NCBI RefSeq assembly: GCF_000473065.1
Contig: NZ_AXAZ01000002.1
Span: 302,588 to 366,587 of the forward strand
Reading direction: 5' to 3'
Source of the DNA: Bradyrhizobium sp. WSM1743
GTDB lineage: Bacteria > Pseudomonadota > Alphaproteobacteria > Rhizobiales > Xanthobacteraceae
Length of the DNA: 64,000 bases
In this document: in pieces, positions 1 to 7,774 of the stretch
Layout of the letters: each line of letters starts with the position of its first letter
How positions within the stretch are numbered: the stretch's first letter is position 1
Notes under the pieces: model-generated
Database searches by the model: none
What the model was told of the DNA's origin: nothing
Seen by the model: the letters and a program-made list of their open reading frames with translations, nothing else
Translations under genes and position numbers: made by a program

Positions 1-207
1 ACAGCTGGGCCGGGGTAAAAGCGTCCGAGCTACTGCCCGACTAAGCAAGTCGGAATGCGGGAACAAGGCTTTCGCGCGGCGGAACCCCTGCGGCCGCCGG
101 ATTTTGCCGGCTCGACCTTCCCTGCTAAGCCGGGGCCGTTTGGATTCGCTTTTTTCCGGCGTCTGCGCCTGTTTCGTCTTCATGCATATGCTTACGAGCT
201 TTGCTTG

Positions 208-510
208 GCGACGGCCGGCAAGCAGGTCTCGTCAGGACCGGGCTGGATTCATGAAGTGAAACATGACGGCTACCGGATGCTGGTCATCACGAACGCGTGC
301 GACTTCTCACGCAACGGCACCGACTGGACCGAGCGCTATCCCTGGATTGCCGAGCCCGCGCTGAAGAACCGGCAGAGGCATTTCGTGACCGATGGTGAGG
401 CTGTGGTGCACGGCGTCGATGGCGTTTCCGATTTCAACGCCCAGCACGCCCGCAAGCACGATCACGAGGTGCAACTATACGCTTTCGATATCGACGCAAA
501 CGGACTCATC
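208..510 (+). pseudogene. Relic of an ATP-dependent DNA ligase catalytic domain
   Basis: The reading frame carries the start of an ATP-dependent (LigD/LigC-type) ligase adenylation domain: a GPGWIHEVKHDGYR block with the motif I lysine (codon 259-261), then an RNGTDWTERYPWI segment, TDGEAVV and LYAFDID, spaced as in the family. Real ligase domains continue for about 200 more residues through motifs IIIa, IV and V. Here the resemblance ends near 510 and the frame closes at 621 with unrelated sequence. The 5' part of the frame (55-207) also looks unlike a ligase start. This is a truncated, almost certainly non-functional fragment; rhizobial genomes often carry several short ligase copies. The motif match is strong; the exact borders are approximate. 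Confidence 0.7.
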
Positions 511-981
511 GTCTCAGCGGTCATGGGGATGCTTTTATTTTTGAGTCAAGCTTGCGCTCCTCGTCCGCCACAGCAAGTTATCGTGCAAGTCGTTTGGTCC
601 AGAGACTCCAACGACAGATAGGGCCTTTGTCGCACACAGCGACTTTGTCCGAGTTCAAATCGAGCCTTTCGGAGAGCCTATCTTCGTCGTACGATGCCTC
701 CCCCGAAAAGTCGGGTGAACACGAGACGGCGCGAATTCCTCCGGGCGCCACGGCGGCCTGTTCGTCTCCCACTGGTGCTGAGGCGATCCGCAGGGATTGA
801 CCGCAAGTCGGCCAGATGCTCCTCCATCGCACGCGCCGTCTCTTAGTCCGCCAGCAGACTGCGGTGATCAATTCGATCTGAGCGCATCTGCCGTATCGAG
901 CTAGCACGCTTTGATCTTCGACCAAGAGATCAAAAGTCAGTCATACTGGACGATTTAATTGCCTTAGTCGGGGCGCCGACC
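511..981. other. Gene-free stretch before the sensor kinase
   Basis: No convincing reading frame was found on either strand. The open frames here have arginine- and serine-rich, domain-free translations. It may be decayed remains of the ligase region. The only structure noted is the inverted repeat at 910-934. Confidence 0.5.
910..934. promoter_or_regulatory. Perfect 8-bp inverted repeat upstream of the sensor kinase
   Basis: TTTGATCT, a 9-nt spacer, then AGATCAAA, ending 47 nt before the kinase start codon. The dyad and position suit a dimeric regulator's operator, but a hairpin is also possible. No known consensus is claimed. Confidence 0.35.
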
Positions 982-3102
982 ATGTCCGATCAACGATCAC
1001 TAGCTTCCGACATAGGATCATACCGCGGCGCCAGCTACGTCGGCGGTCTGGTCGTGATTGGAGCGATCTATCTCGCCGCGGCAAAGGGCGGCCTCGCCCT
1101 CGCCTCTATTCATCCCAGCGCAACGCCAATTTGGCCGCCGACAGGTGTCGCGCTGGCGGCGGTGCTGTTGCGGGGATATCGAACTTGGCCCGCAATCTTT
1201 GCGGCGGCGATGATCGCCAATGCGACGACGGCGGGCTCCGTTGCCACCGCAATTGCGATTGCAACCGGCAACTCTCTTGAGGCTGTCGCCGGCGCGTATC
1301 TCATTAATCGGTGGTCAGGCGGGTGCGACACGTTTTCAACGCCAGATTCCGTTGCAAAGTTTGCCTTGATCTGCGTCGTGATCGCGACACCGATCAGTGC
1401 CAGCATTGGACTAACCAGCCTGGCACTCTTCGCGTACATCGAGCCGAAGAACTTCGCGGACGCGTGGATCACCTGGTGGCTGGGAGACGTGACCGGCGCA
1501 CTGGTACTTACCCCCGTTATCGTGCTGTGGGCACCAAACCACCATCATGCCTTCAACCGGCACGATGTTGTGGAGACGGCCGGGGTCCTCGCGACAGCGG
1601 CGGCTGTTGGCCTCATTGCTTTCAGCCCCCTGATCGAGCAGACGCCCGGCCGAGATCCACTCGGTTTTCTGGCGATCCTGCCCATGCTATGGGCGGCGCT
1701 GCGTCGCGGTCCACGCGATACCGCAACGGTTGCCCTCGTGCTTGCGGGTATCACGATTTGGGGGACTCACACGGGCGGCGGCCCCTTCGCGACCCAAGAT
1801 CTCAATGCGTCATTCCTGCTGGTGTTGATGTTCTTGATCAGCATTACCGTTCCAAGCTTGCTGCTGAGCGCCGACGTCGAGGTCCGCAAGAAAGCGGAAG
1901 GAAGCCTGCGCAGCGCGCATGTCGAACTTGAGCAGAAGGTCGCAGAACGTACGCAGGAACTGCAGCTCGCTAACGCAGCGAAATCGCGGTTTCTCGCCAT
2001 GGCAAGCCATGATTTGCGGCAGCCCTTACATGCATTGGGACTGTTCGTCGCACAGCTGCGCACGCCGCTCAGACCGGAGGAAAGGACAAGGACGATCGAA
2101 CGGCTCGACGCAACCCGCAAGGAAATGGATGAAATGTTCAATTCGCTCCTGGACATTTCCAGGCTGGATGCCGGGATGCTCACCCCCAAGATCACTGAGT
2201 TCCCGATCGAGCGCCTGTTGCAAAAAATCGAGACGGCGTTTGACCAGGCGACGCAGAAAAAAGGTCTGCGGCTACGCGTCAGGCCAAGTGACGCCTGGGT
2301 GCGTAGCGACGCGATGCTGCTCGAACGCATCATGCTGAATCTGGTATCCAATGCTGTGCGTTATACGTTGCAGGGCGGGATCCTGATAGGATGCCGTCGG
2401 CGCGGTGAAATGTTGCGCATCGAAGTATACGATACCGGCCCTGGCATTCCCGAGGATCAGAAGCACAATATCTTTGGCGAGTTTGTCCAGGTTCTCACCT
2501 CAGAACACAACCGGTCCGGCGGACTGGGCCTGGGCCTGGCCATTGTCGACAGGCTTTGCCTGCTTCTCAACCATCAAATCGACCTGGCTTCGACTGTGGG
2601 CCGAGGTTCGCGATTTGCGATCCTGGTTCCGAAAGTCGATCAATGCGTCAGATCCGCGGCGCCCGCGGACTTACCCCACCCCGGCACCTTGACGGCCGAC
2701 GGCAAGGCCATTCTTGTCATTGCCGATACTCCAATCGTGCAGGAGGGAACGGGCGGATTGCTTAGCAAATGGGGATACTCGGTTCTAGCCGCCGGATCCG
2801 ACGAAGCTGCCCTTGTCCGAGTTGCCGAGCGCGAACAACGCCCCGATCTCATAATCTCGGACTATCATCTCGCAAGCGGGAAGACCGGAATCCGGGCAAT
2901 TGAACAAATCAATGCGGCGTTTGGCTCGTCAATTCCCGCCATTCTCATCAGCGGCGATACGGCAGCTGAACCTTTGCGGGACGCTAGGGACAGAGGATAC
3001 ATTTTGCTGCACAAGCCCGTCGACCCGATGCAGCTCCGCGCTGTCATGCATGAGCTCCTTCGGGATCATGACGGTGGAAGAGGCACCGGAGCAGTTTCAT
3101 GA
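982..3102 (+). CDS. MASE1-domain hybrid sensor histidine kinase with C-terminal receiver
   Basis: A 706-residue inner-membrane sensor. Residues about 18-300 are a multi-helix MASE1 region (IWPPTGVALA is typical). A short coiled coil (VELEQKVAERTQELQLANAAK) leads to the HisKA box MASHDLRQPLHALG, with phospho-accepting His343. The ATPase domain shows DTGPGIPE and GGLGLGLAI. A C-terminal receiver follows from about residue 575, with the phosphorylatable Asp in ISDYHL and the conserved Lys in LLHKPVD. Its first acidic pocket is reduced (VIADTP). MASE1 domains sense unknown signals at the membrane. The gene converges on the LuxR-type regulator at 3097-3759 and shares six bases with it, so the two probably form one signalling pair. 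The ATG at 982 was chosen because the MASE1 helix region starts soon after. Confidence 0.9.
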   Translation: MSDQRSLASDIGSYRGASYVGGLVVIGAIYLAAAKGGLALASIHPSATPIWPPTGVALAAVLLRGYRTWPAIFAAAMIANATTAGSVATAIAIATGNSLEAVAGAYLINRWSGGCDTFSTPDSVAKFALICVVIATPISASIGLTSLALFAYIEPKNFADAWITWWLGDVTGALVLTPVIVLWAPNHHHAFNRHDVVETAGVLATAAAVGLIAFSPLIEQTPGRDPLGFLAILPMLWAALRRGPRDTATVALVLAGITIWGTHTGGGPFATQDLNASFLLVLMFLISITVPSLLLSADVEVRKKAEGSLRSAHVELEQKVAERTQELQLANAAKSRFLAMASHDLRQPLHALGLFVAQLRTPLRPEERTRTIERLDATRKEMDEMFNSLLDISRLDAGMLTPKITEFPIERLLQKIETAFDQATQKKGLRLRVRPSDAWVRSDAMLLERIMLNLVSNAVRYTLQGGILIGCRRRGEMLRIEVYDTGPGIPEDQKHNIFGEFVQVLTSEHNRSGGLGLGLAIVDRLCLLLNHQIDLASTVGRGSRFAILVPKVDQCVRSAAPADLPHPGTLTADGKAILVIADTPIVQEGTGGLLSKWGYSVLAAGSDEAALVRVAEREQRPDLIISDYHLASGKTGIRAIEQINAAFGSSIPAILISGDTAAEPLRDARDRGYILLHKPVDPMQLRAVMHELLRDHDGGRGTGAVS

Positions 3103-3759
3103 TTCAGATTTCGGCGGCCATTCCCAGCCCATTTTTCCGACCTTTATGACAGCCTCAGTGCGCGTTGCTACGCCGAGCGCCTTGAGAACGACCGTGATGT
3201 GATTCTTCACTGTCGGCACGGCCATATTGAGCGTCCTGGCAATGACCTTGTTGCTTTTTCCTTTCATCAGCAGCGCAAGTACGTCGATCTGACGATCGGT
3301 CAATCCGAGCCCCTTGAGCGAGGCGCGCGCCAATGGCTTATCTGCGAACGGCGGACCCGCTGTTTCCTCCAGAATCTTCGAGGGAATGTAAACTCCGCCG
3401 GAGAACACCAACTCAATAGCGTTGAGCATCACCTCACGTTCCGTGGTTTTCGGGATGAAACCCAGCGCACCAAGTTTGAAAGCGCGCCTGACCGTATCCT
3501 GATCATCGGAGGACGAGAGAATGATGATAGCAATCGTCGCATAGCGATGGCGCAGTTCGCAAAGGACGGAGAAGCCGTCGCGGTCAGGCAAATTGATATC
3601 GAGCAAAATGAGGCTGATATCGGGATGCTGCTCGACGAGGTGCATGGCCTCTCGACTGCTCGAAGCTTCCAATATCACGGCTTCTCGCTTCAATTGCTTC
3701 AGGACAGCGTGCAACGCCTCGCGAATCAATGTGTGATCGTCAACAATAAGTACTTTCAT
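3097..3759 (-). CDS. NarL/FixJ-type response regulator with LuxR DNA-binding domain
   Basis: 220 residues. The N-terminal receiver begins KVLIVDDHTLIREAL, with the phospho-acceptor Asp in LILLDINLPDRDGF and the conserved Lys in GFIPKTT. The C-terminal LuxR helix-turn-helix reads LTDRQIDVLALLMKGKSNKVIA, followed by a recognition helix in TVKNHI. The protein should bind DNA as a dimer when phosphorylated. It lies tail-to-tail with the hybrid kinase; the two stop codons abut inside a TCATGA palindrome. The start has a GGAGAG ribosome site about seven bases upstream. The most likely partner is the adjacent kinase, by inference from position only. Confidence 0.92.
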   Translation of the reverse strand: MKVLIVDDHTLIREALHAVLKQLKREAVILEASSSREAMHLVEQHPDISLILLDINLPDRDGFSVLCELRHRYATIAIIILSSSDDQDTVRRAFKLGALGFIPKTTEREVMLNAIELVFSGGVYIPSKILEETAGPPFADKPLARASLKGLGLTDRQIDVLALLMKGKSNKVIARTLNMAVPTVKNHITVVLKALGVATRTEAVIKVGKMGWEWPPKSES

Positions 3760-4309
3760 AAAAATGCTCTCCGTCTTCTGGCCGCCCGGAGATCAATGAA
3801 AAATCATACACCCACCTTCGAAACCGTCCATCTTATCTCTGGTCCGGCGGCTCGCCGTCAGGCACTCAAAGTAGGCGCCGCGCGCTGCTGTGTGCTATAG
3901 TTGCAATCGGCACACAATCGTAAGGAAGGAGCGCACTGCGTGAAGCGCGCCGCTCGCCCGCCCTTCGTCCACGCGAGCGATAAATTGTCCATCACGTGCC
4001 GACCCGTGTCAAATAGATGCCGTGGCCCGACGGTACCTTGGTCATAGGACCTAGGCACCTCTCTGTACCGACCTTCGGCCGATTTACACACTGCGCCACT
4101 TGAATGATGATGTCGACAGTCCGTCCTCTCCATCAGCGTCTTGCCCAGCGCGGCCATTGCTCAATTGCTGTCGTGGCCAGGTCGGTGTGAAGCAACTCTG
4201 AACTGCGGCGCTGTCACGAACCCGCAGCATGGCCGCGCTTTTTTGTCAGATTCGATACATCTCCATCGTTCCTCTTGGAGCGTGCGCGCACGCTGGACGA
4301 GGCAAGCCA
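3760..4309. other. Gene-free stretch between response regulator and OpgC-like gene
   Basis: About 550 bases with no recognisable gene. A minus-strand open frame (3858-4157) lacks a ribosome site and any domain. The interval must hold the response regulator's promoter at its left end and that of the opgC-like gene at its right end; no consensus promoter was identified. Confidence 0.5.
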
Positions 4310-5677
4310 ATGCATGATCGAACTGCCACCCTGACGCCATCGGCGGGCGCGCTGCCGGACCTGAAAGCCAACGGCCGCGACGTGCGCATTGATGCCTGCC
4401 GTGGCATCGCGCTCTGGTGCATCTTTCTTGATCATGTCCCCAATAACGTTGGAAGCTGGCTGACGCTGCGGAACTACGGCTTCAGCGATGCCGCGGAAGT
4501 GTTCATGTTCGTCTCAGGGGTCACCTGCGCACTGGCCTACGGCAAGGTATGGAGCTGCGAGGGATGGAGCAGCGTGATCCGCCGGACGCTGCGGCGCAGC
4601 TGGGACATCTATGTCGCATTTCTGCTGCTCACGCTCGCCTGCGCCATCCTCGTCCACATCGCTGGCGTGGAACGCCTTGCCGACGAGAGCAATACGCGCA
4701 TTCTGTTGGACCAGCCGGGCGCAACGCTCGCGCACGCGGCGATTCTGCAATACCGCCCCGTCAATACCGACGTGTTGCCGATCTTCGTGCTTCTCCACCT
4801 CCTGTTCGCGCCGTTGCTGTGGTTGCTGCTCCGACTGCCGAACGTGACGCTTGGCGCCTCCCTGGCGCTTTATGCGCTGGTGCACATGTTCGGCTGGTCC
4901 TTGCCGGCGTGGCCAAACGGCCACTGGGCTTTCAATCCGCTGGCCTGGCAGCTGCTGGTGGTCCTTGGCGCGTGGGTGATAATCGAGGGCGAAAGAGTGC
5001 GGCCCTGGCTAACGTCACGCATGGCGCTCGTGCCTGCCGTTCTCTATCTCGTCCTCAGCCTCGTCATCGTATTGAGCTGGAGAATCAAGCCGCTGGAAAC
5101 GTTGATCCCGCAGGGGCTGACGAAGTTGGCTTACCAGGTGGACAAATCGAATCTCGATCCGTTGCGTCTATTGCATTTCTTGGCCCTTGCGGTTGTGGCG
5201 GTATGGTTTGTGCCGCCCAATCGACAAGCATTGACGACTGCGGTAATGCGCGGCGCCATCCTCTGTGGCAGACACTCGTTGCCAATCTTCTGCCTCGGCG
5301 TCCTGCTCACGCTCGCTAGCCTCCTGGCGCTGCTCGACATATCGGCGGGGGTTGCGATGCAGATCACGCTCAGCGTTGGTGGCGTCCTGACGATGATCGT
5401 GGCGGCGACGCTGCTGAACTTGATCAAGAACAAACCCAGGCCGCAGATCGTTGCACTGCCGTTCAGTGTGCGCGCCCAGGAGGAAGCCTGGGGCACCGTT
5501 GGCGGGCGCACCCTGCAGGCGTTTCGCCGAGGACTGCGCGAGTTCGGATGGGCCGGCGACCATCGCCTCGTCAGCGAGCGGCAATCCCACCAGGGGCCTC
5601 GCTTCGCAGACGAATTGGTACGATCAAGAGGGCTTAACGTGAGCGAGCACCCGGCCATGTCGAGCGAGGTGACGTAG
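4310..5677 (+). CDS. opgC: OpgC-like multi-helix membrane acyltransferase
   Basis: The segment RDVRIDACRGIALWCIFLDH, then NYGFSDAAEVFMFVSGV, is the hallmark N-terminus of the OpgC family: polytopic inner-membrane proteins that succinylate osmoregulated periplasmic glucans. About ten hydrophobic segments follow to roughly residue 380. ATG 4310 is preferred over an upstream ATG at 4229 because a GAGG site precedes it by eight bases and the family motif starts close behind. The protein is 455 residues from this start, longer than the roughly 380-400 usual for the family. The last 70 or so residues are hydrophilic and without family character, and the last 20 are antisense to a DhaK relic, so the natural end was probably lost in a rearrangement. 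Function is inferred from family only. Confidence 0.8.
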   Translation: MHDRTATLTPSAGALPDLKANGRDVRIDACRGIALWCIFLDHVPNNVGSWLTLRNYGFSDAAEVFMFVSGVTCALAYGKVWSCEGWSSVIRRTLRRSWDIYVAFLLLTLACAILVHIAGVERLADESNTRILLDQPGATLAHAAILQYRPVNTDVLPIFVLLHLLFAPLLWLLLRLPNVTLGASLALYALVHMFGWSLPAWPNGHWAFNPLAWQLLVVLGAWVIIEGERVRPWLTSRMALVPAVLYLVLSLVIVLSWRIKPLETLIPQGLTKLAYQVDKSNLDPLRLLHFLALAVVAVWFVPPNRQALTTAVMRGAILCGRHSLPIFCLGVLLTLASLLALLDISAGVAMQITLSVGGVLTMIVAATLLNLIKNKPRPQIVALPFSVRAQEEAWGTVGGRTLQAFRRGLREFGWAGDHRLVSERQSHQGPRFADELVRSRGLNVSEHPAMSSEVT

Positions 5678-5790
5678 CTGCCGATCAGCAAGCGGGCGAT
5701 GCGCAAGCCGCGCTTCCACTTGGTCGCCCAGCACGCTCCAGGCGATGAGCACGACAAGGCCGAGCGCCAGCGCCGCCGCGGCGGCCTGGC
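5615..5790 (-). pseudogene. C-terminal relic of dihydroxyacetone kinase subunit DhaK
   Basis: The minus strand encodes GLRIARLLIGSYVTSLDMAG followed by CSLTL, closely like the C-terminal strand of DhaK (E. coli: LTIERNLIGAYCTSLDMTGF). The preceding part (ALGLVVLIAWSVLGDQVEARL) lies in another frame, so at least one frameshift separates the pieces near 5705-5710. No upstream DhaK body and no DhaL gene are present. The relic overlaps the 3' end of the opgC-like gene on the opposite strand. The match is short but specific; borders are approximate. Confidence 0.5.
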
Positions 5791-5886
5791 TGCAACTCGA
5801 GTCGGGGCGAGATTCCGAACGCCTGTGACATCATCGACGCCGCGCCTTTCGAAAGCTGAAGGCGCTGCAGGCTGCCGCACGCCCCC

Positions 5887-6684
5887 TCACCCCTCCACCC
5901 TATACAGCCTCCATCGTTCCGGCACCCCCTTCAGCCGGTGCACGCCGTGATCCTTCAGGCTGATCGCGGACTGCGCCGTCATCAGCTCCTTCACCGCGCT
6001 CGACAACAGCACCTCTCCCGCGCGCGCCTTCGCCGCGACGCGGGTGCCGATGTGGAAGGCGAGGCCGACCATTTCGCCGCCGCTGATGGTGTATTCGCCG
6101 GCGTGCAGGCCGACCCGGATCTCGAGGCCCAGCGTGCGCACGGCTTTCTGGATCGCGGTCGCGCAAGCGATGCCGGCGGCGGGCTTCCTGAACGTCGCCA
6201 GCACGCCGTCGCCGGTGGTCACGACCTCCTTGCCGCGACACGTCTTCAGCTCCTTGCGGACGGCGGCATAGTAATGGCCCATCACCTTGGTCCAGCGCGC
6301 ATCGCCGAGCTTGGCGGCCTTCGCGGTCGAGCCGACGATGTCGACGATCAGGATGGTGGCGAGCGCCTGCTTGAGCTCCGCGCTGCGTGCGGCCGATGGG
6401 CGCCGGTTCGCGATCGGTCCGGTCAGCGGCTCATAGCGATGATTGCGGCGCCGCGCGATCGCGGCTTTTGTGTAGTCCTGCGCGCGCTGCGCGGAGCCGC
6501 AACGAACTGTCTTCTCCTGCGGCAGACGCGACCAATAGACCTTGCGCCCATCGCCGGCGCCGTGCACCTCCACGGCGCCCCACTTCAGGAAGACTGCCGA
6601 GCCGACGCGCCTGACGCACCACGCCTTCGACGTGTATCCGGAGACGTTCGACTGATGGACCCCGATGCGAAGGAATTTCGGCAT
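5887..6684 (-). CDS. Class III adenylate/guanylate cyclase with an N-terminal WGR-like region
   Basis: The C-terminal half is a class III nucleotidyl cyclase domain: metal-binding Asp in ILIVDIVGST, second Asp in VTTGDGVLATF, and GLAFHIGTRVAAKA, where His replaces the usual Asn and the transition-state Arg is kept, as in some mycobacterial class III enzymes. The first 75 residues (SKAWCVRRVGSAVFLKWGAV, VYWSRLPQEKTVRCGS) resemble a small WGR-like or DNA-associated fold rather than a membrane sensor, so the enzyme should be cytoplasmic. ATG 6684 is chosen over 6738 because the extra residues have no family character. It is the first of three cyclases within 6 kb, all on the minus strand. Confidence 0.8.
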   Translation of the reverse strand: MPKFLRIGVHQSNVSGYTSKAWCVRRVGSAVFLKWGAVEVHGAGDGRKVYWSRLPQEKTVRCGSAQRAQDYTKAAIARRRNHRYEPLTGPIANRRPSAARSAELKQALATILIVDIVGSTAKAAKLGDARWTKVMGHYYAAVRKELKTCRGKEVVTTGDGVLATFRKPAAGIACATAIQKAVRTLGLEIRVGLHAGEYTISGGEMVGLAFHIGTRVAAKARAGEVLLSSAVKELMTAQSAISLKDHGVHRLKGVPERWRLYRVEG

Positions 6685-6819
6685 GAACGTGCGGCCAAGG
6701 ACCGTTTGCGCGTAGCTTGGCGCAAAACCTAGTCGCACAACCCGGCATTGGCAACCGGACTCCCACGGCAGTTTTTCGGCGACGACAGGCTGCAGAGCAC
6801 GGCGATGATCCTGATCATC

Positions 6820-7044
6820 TCACGCGAGCTCCGTCGACCAGTCGTATTCCGCTCTTGCGGCCGAGCGCGTCACCGATTCGGCGGCATCGGCGCTCGAGGC
6901 CTTTTCGGCGCGCCGCTGATAATCATCGGCCAGCAGCTGCAGCCGGGTCGCAACCACCTCGTCGGTCATGCTCCGCGCTGCACGGAGCAGGCTCTGCGCC
7001 GTTTCCATGTATTGCTTGCCTCGTCGTGACATCTGGAGCGTCAT
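6820..7044 (-). CDS. Small hypothetical protein, 74 residues
   Basis: A short, largely helical protein with no signal peptide. It begins MTLQMSRRGKQYMETAQSLL and has a charged middle (LQLLADDYQRRAEKA). Composition is typical of real small rhizobial proteins rather than a shadow frame. ATG 7044 is preferred; 7080 is an alternative in-frame start. No family recognised. It may be a small accessory protein; nothing in the context fixes a role. Confidence 0.5.
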   Translation of the reverse strand: MTLQMSRRGKQYMETAQSLLRAARSMTDEVVATRLQLLADDYQRRAEKASSADAAESVTRSAARAEYDWSTELA

Positions 7045-7282
7045 GGGATCCTCGCACGGTTCTCTGGGGGCAGCCGCCAACGAAATCAGCTTACGAGTCC
7101 TGCGCGGTAATCTCTTTCACCAAGCCGACCTCAATTGCGCATCCGCACGACGCGCGGCACGGTACAGGGGCGGTCGAGACATGGGTGGAACAGGCAGCGC
7201 GGTTCCGTTGACTGCGGCGCCGCGAGCTTCGATTGGCACTTCCTGCGGCACGGCGCGTTGCGCTCTTTTCGAGGAGGCGCAG

Positions 7283-7489
7283 ATGACCAAGACCAAGGCT
7301 TCCCAGACGCAGGACGCAAGGACCGCGATCCAGCCAACGCTCAATCCTGGCGATGAAGCCCCGCCCGGAACCATCGGCACCGGCGAAGACGTCTGTCCCG
7401 ACTGTCACGGCAAGGGGCGCATCGACGGCGCCCCCTGCGCTACCTGCGGCGGAAGTGGGACCGTCGTCCGGGCGATTGGCGGCGCTTGA
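7283..7489 (+). CDS. Small zinc-knuckle protein with DnaJ-like CxxCxGxG repeats
   Basis: 68 residues. The C-terminal half holds CPDCHGKGRIDGAPCATCGG, two CxxCxGxG-like units of the kind that bind one zinc ion in DnaJ. The N-terminal half (MTKTKASQTQDARTAI...) looks disordered. A strong GAGGAGG ribosome site sits five bases before ATG 7283, which rules out the longer upstream frame. Proteins of this size with a lone DnaJ-type zinc centre are common hypotheticals in Bradyrhizobium; they may bind RNA or act as redox or chaperone helpers. The specific role is unknown. Confidence 0.7.
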   Translation: MTKTKASQTQDARTAIQPTLNPGDEAPPGTIGTGEDVCPDCHGKGRIDGAPCATCGGSGTVVRAIGGA

Positions 7490-7575
7490 CCTTGCTCCGT
7501 CGAGGAAGACTTCATTTTCCTAGCAACGATCGGGCCATCACGCGTGTTTTCGGAGCGCCCCGGGGATAGCATGAT

Positions 7576-7729
7576 GAAATGAGGCTTGATTGCTGCAACG
7601 ACGGAGGTGCGCTCCTTCTCCCGCTTGCGGGAGAGGGTGCTTCCACAATGGGACAATCCCCAAGAGGAGAAAGCCCTCACCCGTCGCTTCGCGCCGACCT
7701 CTCCCGCAAGCGGGAGAGGTGAATGAGCC
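7576..7729 (-). repeat. Dispersed palindromic intergenic repeat, copy A
   Basis: The reverse complement matches the element at 48697-48887 nearly throughout. Shared parts are the CTCTCCCGCTTGCGGGAGAG palindrome near both ends, TTGGGGATTGTCCCAT in the middle, and AGCGCACCTCCGTC followed by TGCAGC at one end. The terminal palindromes could also terminate transcription from both flanks. Confidence 0.85.
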
Positions 7730-7774
7730 ACAGCAATCGATTCAACCTAAAGCCATCCCGCTTTAGCCCTGCCC

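Noticed and set aside
3858..4157. Minus-strand open frame of 99 codons in the 3.8-4.3 kb gap
   Set aside because: No ribosome site, no domain, composition not protein-like.
7188..7211. GGAAC...CGTT upstream of the zinc-knuckle gene as an EcfG promoter
   Set aside because: Spacer is 14 bases rather than 16-17.
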